Source of the DNA: Campylobacter magnus
GTDB taxonomy: Bacteria > Campylobacterota > Campylobacteria > Campylobacterales > Campylobacteraceae
Length of the DNA stretch: 64,000 nt
Assembly (NCBI RefSeq): GCF_028649595.1
Contig: NZ_JAQSLK010000005.1
Location: 62,001-126,000, forward strand
Direction: 5' to 3'
Part shown: piece after piece, positions 17,684-23,195 of the stretch
Position numbering within the stretch: position 1 is the stretch's first letter
Layout: each line of letters begins with the position of its first letter
Made by a program: the position numbers and the translations under genes
Notes under the pieces: generated by a model
The model's input: only the letters and a program-made list of their open reading frames with translations
Database searches by the model: none
What the model was told of the DNA's origin: nothing

Positions 17684-19801
17684 ATGAAAAAGATTATTAA
17701 AATAGTGTTAATAGGTCAGCCAAATGTCGGCAAATCTTTGCTCATAAACGCCCTTTCTGGGGCTGATATGAAGGTGGGAAATTTCTCAGGCGTAACAGTA
17801 GAAAAAGCCCAAGCCAAAATGAGCTACAAAGACTACGAACTTGAAATAATAGACCTGCCAGGCACTTATTCGCTTGAGGGCTACTCGCAAGAAGAAAAAA
17901 TTTCAAAAAGCTTCATTGAAAGTGGCGAATACGATGTTTTAGTAAATGTGCTTGATTCTACAAACTTAGAGCGAAACCTGCTTTTAAGCGCACAGCTACT
18001 AGAAAAAAACAAAAAAACGATTTTAGCTCTCAATATGAGCGATGAAGCCAAAAAAGAAGGCATTGATATAAACTATGCTGGTATGAGCGAGCTTTTGGGC
18101 GTGGATGTTATAGGTGTATCAGCGCATAAAAAAGAAAATCTACCAGCCCTGCTTGATGCGATTATTTCGGTATTTGAAGCTGGAAAGAGAACAAACAAGC
18201 GCATTTTTAGCGATGAGATAGAAAATGAAATTTCACTTTTAAAAGACTTCTTAGAACAAAAAGATGATGAAAATATAAAAGCCTTAAATTTAAGCCTACA
18301 AGAAATCTCAATTTTACTACTAAAAGGCGAAAATGAACTCTACCAAAAATTGCACAATAAAGCTATTTGGCTAGAACTCGCCCCGCTTTTAAATGAGGCA
18401 AAAAACCGCCTTTATGTGCAGTTTGAGACAAAATCAATCAAACATATCTTTGCTAGCGAGCTAAATGCTTTTGCTAATGGAATTTGCGCTGAGTGTGTAA
18501 AATACACAAAAACTGCCAAAACCGCGCACAAAGCCGACAAAATTCTTATGAACCGCTTTTTAGGAATTCCTATATTTTTGTTTTTTATGTGGGTGATTTT
18601 TCAGCTTACTTTTAGCCTTGGGCAGTATCCTATGGACTGGATAGAAAGCGGCGTAGGCGCCCTACAAGAAAGCGTAAAAACCATTATAAATGAAGAAAAA
18701 AACCCAGAGTTTGTCTCGCTTATTAGCGATGGTATAATCAGCGGCGTGGGCGCAGTGCTTAGCTTTTTGCCAAATATCGTGATATTATTTTTTGGCATTT
18801 CACTACTTGAGACCACTGGATATATGGCGCGTGTGGCGTATTTGCTTGATGGTATTTTTCACCGCTTTGGACTTCATGGCAAGAGTTTTATTGCTATTGT
18901 TACTGGCTTTGGGTGTTCGGTACCAGCTTTCATGGCAGCTCGCACGCTAAAAAACCCCAAAGACCGCTTGCTTACACTTTTTGTAACGCCTTTTGCGCAG
19001 TGTGGAGCAAAGCTGCCTGTTTTTGTGCTGTTTTGCTCAGCCTTTGCGCCAGAAGATCAGGCTGGAAACTGGCTATTTTACATCTACATTTTTGGAGCTT
19101 TAATGGGGCTAGTTTGTGCGAAAATTCTGCGCTTAACAGCATTTCGTGGAGTTGATGAGCCCTTTGTCATGGAGCTGCCAAAATACCGCATGCCAAACTG
19201 GAGCCTAGTGTGGTTTAGCATTTATAACAAGGCAAAAATGTATATCAAAAAAGCAGGCACCTTCATCCTAGCTGCCTCGGTGCTGATTTGGTGGGCGCAG
19301 ACTTATCCTTATAATGAGCAAATCAGAGCTGATTTTGATAGCAAAATAGAGCTTGCTACAAGCGATGAGGCAAAAGACGAGCTTGAGACCACAAAGCAAA
19401 ATTATCTCTTGGAACACAGCTATTTAGGCACTTTGGGGCGATTTATCAGCCCTATTTTTGCTCCACTTGGCTTTGAGTGGAGGGAGAGCGTGAGCTTGCT
19501 TACTGGTCTTGCGGCAAAAGAAGTGGTCGTAGCCACTATGGGCGTGCTTTACTCTGCTGGCACCGAGCTTGATGAGACTAGCACAGCGCTCTCAGCCAAG
19601 CTAAAAGAAGCCATGAGCGAGCAAACTGCGCTTGCTTTTATACTCTTTGCGATGTTTTACAATCCCTGCCTAGCTGCTACGATGGTATTTAGGCGAGAGG
19701 CTGGGGGCTGGCGATATGTGGCGTGGCTATTTATTTTTACCTTTGTGGTGGCTTATATTTGCGCTTTTGGCGGAATTTTGGTTTATAAGTTTTTTACTTA
19801 G
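17684..19801 (+). CDS. feoB: Ferrous iron transporter FeoB
   Basis: Inner-membrane Fe(II) transporter with a cytoplasmic G domain. From ATG 17684 the product is 705 residues. G1 is GQPNVGKS near the N-terminus, G3 is DLPGTYSL, and the membrane part contains two Gate-like segments (GFGCSVPAFMAARTLK and GLAAKEVVVATMG). A TTG at 17663 is in frame, but the initiating residues MKKIIKIVLIGQP fit the family better. The C-terminus ends FGGILVYKFFT. It is convergent with recO across a structured spacer. Confidence 0.95.
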   Translation: MKKIIKIVLIGQPNVGKSLLINALSGADMKVGNFSGVTVEKAQAKMSYKDYELEIIDLPGTYSLEGYSQEEKISKSFIESGEYDVLVNVLDSTNLERNLLLSAQLLEKNKKTILALNMSDEAKKEGIDINYAGMSELLGVDVIGVSAHKKENLPALLDAIISVFEAGKRTNKRIFSDEIENEISLLKDFLEQKDDENIKALNLSLQEISILLLKGENELYQKLHNKAIWLELAPLLNEAKNRLYVQFETKSIKHIFASELNAFANGICAECVKYTKTAKTAHKADKILMNRFLGIPIFLFFMWVIFQLTFSLGQYPMDWIESGVGALQESVKTIINEEKNPEFVSLISDGIISGVGAVLSFLPNIVILFFGISLLETTGYMARVAYLLDGIFHRFGLHGKSFIAIVTGFGCSVPAFMAARTLKNPKDRLLTLFVTPFAQCGAKLPVFVLFCSAFAPEDQAGNWLFYIYIFGALMGLVCAKILRLTAFRGVDEPFVMELPKYRMPNWSLVWFSIYNKAKMYIKKAGTFILAASVLIWWAQTYPYNEQIRADFDSKIELATSDEAKDELETTKQNYLLEHSYLGTLGRFISPIFAPLGFEWRESVSLLTGLAAKEVVVATMGVLYSAGTELDETSTALSAKLKEAMSEQTALAFILFAMFYNPCLAATMVFRREAGGWRYVAWLFIFTFVVAYICAFGGILVYKFFT

Positions 19802-19898
19802 TTTTTTTTGCTGCGCATCCGCTGGTTGCGTTGCATCCGCTCTTTACTTCTCATCCGCTCTTTGCTTAGTTTTTGGGGGTTAGGGGGTATTTTACCTA

Positions 19899-19998
19899 GG
19901 AATTCTAGAATTCTAGAATTCTAGAATTCCTTAAACTAGAATTCCAAATCTAAAATTCTTAAACTAGAATTCTTTAATCTAGAATTCTTTAATCTAAA
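19899..19998. repeat. Overlapping palindrome run
   Basis: AGGAATTCTAGAATTCTAGA continues as three fused GAATTC-TA units before CCTT, a longer perfect palindrome than the basic core, followed by half-sites CTAGAATTCTTTAAT. Confidence 0.85.
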
Positions 19999-20004
19999 TT
20001 TCCC

Positions 20005-20140
20005 TACCGTGTCATCCTCGGGCTTGACCCGAGGATCTCATCAAATCGCCGTCATTGCGAGGGAAGCGAAGCAATCTCGTTCAAAATTCCGTTCAAAATT
20101 CCGTCCAAAATTCCGTACAAAATTCCGTCATTGTGATGGA
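20005..20140. repeat. CCTCGGGCTTGACCCGAGG hairpin, GTCATTGCGAGG repeat and 4x12-bp tandem
   Basis: GTCATCCTCGGGCTTGACCC pairs with the following GAGGATC half. GTCATTGCGAGGGAAGCG and GCAATCTCG follow. Then 20079-20126 holds four tandem copies of a 12-bp unit, GTTCAAAATTCC with the third base varying T, T, C, A. The first two repeats recur at 21.5 and 22.8-22.95 kb. Confidence 0.85.
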
Positions 20141-20154
20141 GAATTCTAAAATTT

Positions 20155-20245
20155 AGCGGGGTTTTAGGGGCGGCAGCCCCTAAGGGTTTAGGGCGTAGCC
20201 CTTAAAAATTTGCGAGCAGTGGGGCTTGCCCCACCAAAGCGAGCA
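20155..20245. repeat. String of GC-rich hairpins
   Basis: AGGGGCGGCAGCCCCT, AAGGGTTTAGGGCGTAGCCC plus TT, and GTGGGGCTTGCCCCAC follow one another. The last is nested in an outer TTTGCGAGCA / AGCGAGCAAA near-repeat. It is far more G+C-rich than its surroundings. No coding frame fits. Confidence 0.75.
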
Positions 20246-20267
20246 AAAATCTAAAATTCCTAAGCAA

Positions 20268-20362
20268 ATTTATTAAGGAATTCTAGAATTCTATATAGAG
20301 ATCCCCCAGTCAAGCTAGGGGATGACAGGGAATTCTAGAATTCCTTAAACTAGAATTCCCTA
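20268..20362. repeat. Palindromes with an ATAGAGATC hairpin
   Basis: AAGGAATTCTAGAATTC leads into TATATAGAGATCCCCCAGTC, then GGGGATGACAGG, then another full palindrome. The CCCC/GGGG arms form the hairpin, the same composite design as at 13.2 and 62.4 kb. Confidence 0.8.
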
Positions 20363-20408
20363 ATAAAATACCCCCTAACCCCCAAAAAATAGCAGGTACA
20401 AAAATCAT

Positions 20409-21026
20409 CTATAAGCCCTCAAGCATTATATAGTAGAGTTTAGCGACCTCATCATCGCTTAGATTTATACAAGATTTTTGCTTAAAAGCATTTAGCACCC
20501 TCTGTTTTTCAAAGCTGTTTTTGCCAAGGCAGGTTTTGTGAGCTAGCAAAAAGCCTCTAGCCACGCACAGCTCGTTTTCAGCGACATTTCTAGCGCACAA
20601 AAAGCACTGCGCCTCTCTGCTTAGTCGCCCCTCAAATGCTAAAAGCTGCAAATAAGCCTCTAATAACGCTCTTTTAGGATTTTGCCGCTCTAGCCTTTTG
20701 GCGCAGTCTTCAAGCAAAAGAAAATAAAACTCCTCGCACTCATCGCTGTCTTTTAGATGCGTCCACAAAACGCGCAAAAAACTCTGCCACGCAAGCAGCC
20801 GCTCCCTATCATGCAGCCACGCAAGCCCTAAGTGCATAGTGCCCTTTAAATGCGGCAAAAATCCAGCCCTTTGCTCAAGCTCAAAATCTAGCTTAAAACC
20901 CTGCGAAATCGCCCCATGCCTAGCCCCATAAAAGCGGTAGCAGCAAACTAATCTAGCAGGAGTGAGAATCCACACGAGCAGGTCTTCGTCACGGACGGGC
21001 TTGGTTTGTAGAATGTAGCCTTGCAT
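20409..21026 (-). CDS. recO: Recombination protein RecO, epsilon type
   Basis: RecFOR-pathway mediator that loads RecA on gaps. The 205 residues start MQGYILQTKPVRDEDLLVWI, with RFYGARHGAISQGFKLDFEL next, closely matching Campylobacter RecO. Zinc-type cysteines CFLCARN and HKTC lie near 140-170. The protein is shorter than E. coli RecO, as expected for this class. It has no operon partner: structured spacers lie on both sides. Confidence 0.82.
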   Translation of the reverse strand: MQGYILQTKPVRDEDLLVWILTPARLVCCYRFYGARHGAISQGFKLDFELEQRAGFLPHLKGTMHLGLAWLHDRERLLAWQSFLRVLWTHLKDSDECEEFYFLLLEDCAKRLERQNPKRALLEAYLQLLAFEGRLSREAQCFLCARNVAENELCVARGFLLAHKTCLGKNSFEKQRVLNAFKQKSCINLSDDEVAKLYYIMLEGL

Positions 21027-21058
21027 ATTTACCTTTTTTTTGGCAATTTCTTTATTTT

Positions 21059-21187
21059 GGCAATTCGTCTCGCAGCACTATTATAAAAAAAGCCAGTCGC
21101 ACGCGCCTTGGGATGAATTCCACATTCTATCCCTGCGGCGCGCTCGCCTGCCTTTTGTCATACTAGCACCACGATACTAGAATTGCC
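21059..21187 (-). repeat. GGCAATTC structured element, copy A
   Basis: Read on the minus strand it starts GGCAATTCTAGTATCGTGG and ends GTGCTGCGAGACGAATTGCC, with near-complementary ends. Inside is a ~16-bp stem (GGCAGGCGAGCGCGCC with its partner) capped by GGGATAGAA...TTCATCCC, a hairpin with one bulged A. A T-run follows the stem. Copies B (25841-25970) and C (30739-30890) share the ends and cap, while their middle stems differ in sequence but still pair. Confidence 0.88.
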
Positions 21188-21193
21188 GTTTTT

Positions 21194-21384
21194 ATCGGCT
21201 CAGCTTGCGGACGCTTTTAGCGAATTTACGCTTGGACAGCCCAGCACCTTATGCGAAATATTTTCGCCGTTTTCTTACGCTAACGCTTAAAAAATTCGGC
21301 GAAAATTTTCGCAAACGCTACCGCTACGGTGCTCTAGCCCAGCGCACAAATTCACAAAAATCGCCTCACAATCTTAGAGCCGAT
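21194..21384 (+). repeat. AGCCCAGC structured element, copy D1
   Basis: Bounded by ATCGGCTC and GAGCCGAT. Blocks in order: GGCTCAGCTTGCGG, AGCCCAGC (21238-21245), stem arm GCGAAATATTTTCGCCG (21253-21269), TTTTCTTACG hairpin, complementary arm CGGCGAAAATTTTCGC (21297-21312), ACGCTACCGCTACGG, CTAGCCCAGCG, then AATCGCCTCACAATCTTAG. It lies seven bases from copy A of the GGCAATTC element. Related copies are at 22.5, 23.0 and 30.5 kb. Confidence 0.85.
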
Positions 21385-21399
21385 TTATAAAATAGAATT

Positions 21400-21570
21400 C
21401 TATAGTCTTAGAAAAATCTAAAATTCCTTGATATTTTCTGGGGAATTCTAGAATTCATAGAATTTTGAATTCCTAGAATTTAGAATTCCCTAATCTAAAA
21501 TTCCGTCTAAAATTCCGTCATTAAGCCTTAAACGAGATTGCTTCGCTTCGCCGCTCAATGACGAATTTGC
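21400..21570. repeat. Palindrome half-sites and GTCATT...CAATGAC repeat
   Basis: Degenerate GGGAATTCTAGAATTCATAG units are followed by TAAAATTCCGTC repeats, then a dyad in which GTCATTAAGCC...GAGATTGCTTCG is answered by CGCTCAATGACG. It belongs to the same family as the repeats near 20.06 and 22.8 kb. Confidence 0.75.
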
Positions 21571-21577
21571 CGAGTTT

Positions 21578-22501
21578 CTAAATACTAAAAAACTCTTTTA
21601 TTAGCTCCAAAACCTTTTTTGCCTCGCTTTCGGCGTTTATTTTCGTGCGAAAAACAGGCGCACCAGCACAGCCCTTGCTATACTCGTGCAAATGCTTTCT
21701 CATCATTGCCACACCGTGCTTGCCGTAGAATTCCACAGCCAAGGCAAAATGCTCTAAAATCAACTCTTTTTTCTGCGCAGCGCTGGGCTCGCCCTGCCCT
21801 TTTAAAACAGAGAAAATCCACGGCTTGCCTATAGCCCCACGCCCTATCATCAGCCCATCTGCGCCTGTGCTTTCTAGCACGCTAGTAGCGTTTAGCTCGT
21901 CAATGCTGCCGTTTGCGATAACTGGGATTTTTAGCTTTGCTTTTATGTTTTTTACCGCCTGCCAGTTTGGCTCTGAGCTAAAGCCCCCTGTCCTTGTTCG
22001 CGCGTGAATAACGATATAATCAGCCCCAGCGCTCTCAATATCTTTTGCAAAATCCTCTAATTTACTTTCATTTATGCCAAGGCGCAGTTTTACGCTGGTG
22101 TAGCGTTTGTTGCTGGTTTTTTTGATGGTTTCTATCAAAGTACAAAGCAGCTTTGGATCGCCCAAAAGCGCAGAGCCTGCGCCTTGTTTAAAGACCTTTG
22201 GCACAGGACAGCCGCAGTTTAGATCAATGCCTGCTATGCCATCGCAAGCGTTTAAAAACTCCACTGATTTTGCTAGATTTTTAGCATCGCTGCTCTCAAA
22301 CTGGACGATATAGGGACTCTCCCCCTCGGCTCTCTCTAGCATTTTTATGGTTTTTTGGCTGCCAAAGGCAAGGGCGTTTGCGCTTATCATCTCGCTAATG
22401 CTTACATCACAACCGCATTTTTTGGCTATTTGACGAAAAGGCAGGTCGGTTAGCCCAGCAAGTGGAGCTAAAAAAATTGGTTTGTTTTTAAAATCTATCA
22501 T
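21578..22501 (-). CDS. dus: tRNA-dihydrouridine synthase (DusB-like)
   Basis: FMN enzyme that reduces specific uridines in tRNA. The 307 residues begin with the flavin-binding LAPLAGLTDLPFRQ, and the catalytic Cys is C98 in GIDLNCGCPVPKV. VIHARTRTGG and the GADGLMIGRGAIGKPW barrel strand close the active site. It is a single gene between two structured spacers. Assignment to the DusB subgroup rather than another Dus is by overall pattern. Confidence 0.93.
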   Translation of the reverse strand: MIDFKNKPIFLAPLAGLTDLPFRQIAKKCGCDVSISEMISANALAFGSQKTIKMLERAEGESPYIVQFESSDAKNLAKSVEFLNACDGIAGIDLNCGCPVPKVFKQGAGSALLGDPKLLCTLIETIKKTSNKRYTSVKLRLGINESKLEDFAKDIESAGADYIVIHARTRTGGFSSEPNWQAVKNIKAKLKIPVIANGSIDELNATSVLESTGADGLMIGRGAIGKPWIFSVLKGQGEPSAAQKKELILEHFALAVEFYGKHGVAMMRKHLHEYSKGCAGAPVFRTKINAESEAKKVLELIKEFFSI

Positions 22502-22540
22502 CTTTTTTCTTATTGGTTTTTTATTGGTTTTTTATCGGCT

Positions 22541-22733
22541 GGCTCAGCTTTTTTGTGATTTTTGCTTTTAAAGCCTTACGCAGCCCAGCTTGTTCTGGCG
22601 AAACTTTTGCGGCAGTTTTCTGCGCTTTGGCTTGAAATTCTACCGCAAAATTTCGCCAGCCACTGCCGTGGACACAGCCCCACGGCTAGCGTTGCAGCTT
22701 TAAAAGCAAAAATCACTAAAAAATCTTGGAGCC
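22541..22733 (+). repeat. AGCCCAGC structured element, copy D2
   Basis: Starts GGCTCAGCTT and ends AATCTTGGAGCC. A 20-bp perfect outer stem pairs GTGATTTTTGCTTTTAAAGC (22555-22574) with 22697-22716. An inner stem pairs CTGGCGAAACTTTTGCGG (22595-22612) with CCGCAAAATTTCGCCAG (22643-22659), with a single mismatch. A third hairpin is CCGTGG...CCACGG. AGCCCAGC is at 22582-22589. The outer stem is much stronger here than in the other copies. Confidence 0.87.
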
Positions 22734-22774
22734 TGTTTTTGCTGCCGCTACCGCGAAGTCCAAACGACTGCGCG

Positions 22775-22965
22775 AATTCTAGAATTCTGTCATTGCTGAA
22801 ATTCCGTCACTGCGAGGAGTGAGCGGAGCGAACGACGAAGCAATCTCGTTCAAGACTTAATAAATGAGATTGCTTCGGTCGCTTTGCTCCCTCGCAATGA
22901 CGAATTTTATGGAATTCTAAAATTCCATAGAGATCCTCGGGTCAAGCCCGAGGATGACATAGTAG
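22775..22965. repeat. Facing GTCACTGCGAGG repeats and a CCTCGGG hairpin
   Basis: GTCACTGCGAGGAGTGAGCG...GAAGCAATCTCG is followed in inverted orientation by GAGATTGCTTCGGTCGC...CCTCGCAATGACG, forming a long dyad. Then comes CATAGAGATCCTCGGGTC with its complement AAGCCCGAGGATGACATAG. Palindromes (GCGAATTCTAGAATTCTG and others) mark the edges. Confidence 0.85.
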
Positions 22966-22991
22966 GGAATTTTAGAATTCCCGGCAGTAAA

Positions 22992-23184
22992 GGCTCTAAG
23001 ATTGTGAGGTGATTTTTGTCTGCCAAGCCGCTGCGCTAGCCTTTGTGAGCCGTAGCAGTAGCGTTCGCAGAAGTTCTGCGATAGCTTTTTAAGGCACAAG
23101 CCGCAAGAAAGCGAGCAGAAGCTTCTGCGTAAGGCGCAGGGCTGCGCAAGACTTGGCGGGCAAAAAGCACCCACAAGCTGAGCC
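22992..23184 (-). repeat. AGCCCAGC structured element, copy D3
   Basis: On the minus strand it begins GGCTCAGCTTGTGGGTGC and ends CACCTCACAATCTTAGAGCC. AGCCCTGC replaces AGCCCAGC. The inner stem pairs CGCAGAAGCTTCTGC with GCAGAACTTCTGCG, a different sequence from D1 at the same place with pairing kept. CGAACGCTACTGCTACGG follows. It ends about 12 bases from the nrdA stop. Confidence 0.85.
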
Positions 23185-23195
23185 TTAAATTCCCC

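Larger units (their letters stand above)
19870..20388. repeat. ~519-bp cassette bounded by 25-bp perfect inverted repeats
   Basis: The left arm at 19870-19894 (TTTTTGGGGGTTAGGGGGTA then TTTTA) is the exact reverse complement of 20364-20388. A single copy of the same sequence occurs at 59148-59170. Everything between the arms is repeat or hairpin material with no coding frame. The arms could be transposon-like ends or an old hairpin; no transposase is encoded. Confidence 0.85.
19802..20408. other. 607-base structured spacer between feoB and recO
   Basis: This convergent spacer holds no gene. In order: three CATCCGCT repeats (19816-19860); one arm of a 25-bp inverted repeat (19870-19894); a run of overlapping GAATTCTAGAATTC palindromes; a CCTCGGGCTTGACCCGAGG hairpin; GTCATTGCGAGGG with CGAAGCAATCTCG; four tandem 12-bp units; a string of GC-rich hairpins (20155-20245); an ATAGAGATC hairpin; more palindromes; and the second 25-bp arm (20364-20388). 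The individual parts are listed separately. Confidence 0.85.
21027..21577. other. 551-base structured spacer between recO and dusB
   Basis: No gene is supported. It contains one copy of the GGCAATTC element (21059-21187), one copy of the AGCCCAGC element (21194-21384), palindrome half-sites (21400-21510) and a GTCATTAAGCC ... GAGATTGCTTCG ... CAATGACG repeat (21513-21566). Short open frames here coincide with the stems of the elements and are not credible genes. Confidence 0.85.
22502..23195. other. 694-base structured spacer between dusB and nrdA
   Basis: The largest non-coding gap in the window. It contains element D2 on the plus strand (22541-22733), a palindrome, two facing GTCACTGCGAGG / CCTCGCAATGACG repeats (22795-22905), a CCTCGGGTCAAGCCCGAGG hairpin (22922-22965) and element D3 on the minus strand (22992-23184). 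Open frames of up to 86 codons here run through the stems and have no ribosome binding site or family resemblance. Confidence 0.85.

Noticed and set aside
19870-19894. Intramolecular G-quadruplex in the GGGGGTTAGGGGG arm
   Set aside because: Only two G-tracts are present per arm; a four-stranded fold would need two arms together, so no local claim is made.
21059-21187. Integron attC site
   Set aside because: The imperfect dyad with an extrahelical base is reminiscent, but the ends are GGCAATTC/GAATTGCC, not RYYYAAC/GTTRRRY, and no gene cassettes or integrase are seen.
21205-21390. 61-codon open frame over element D1
   Set aside because: The frame is broken in D2-D4; Arg/Leu-rich translation of a hairpin region only.
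22562-23174. Open reading frames of 60-86 codons in the dusB-nrdA gap
   Set aside because: They run through element stems on both strands, lack ribosome binding sites and resemble no protein family; the conserved feature is base pairing, not a reading frame.
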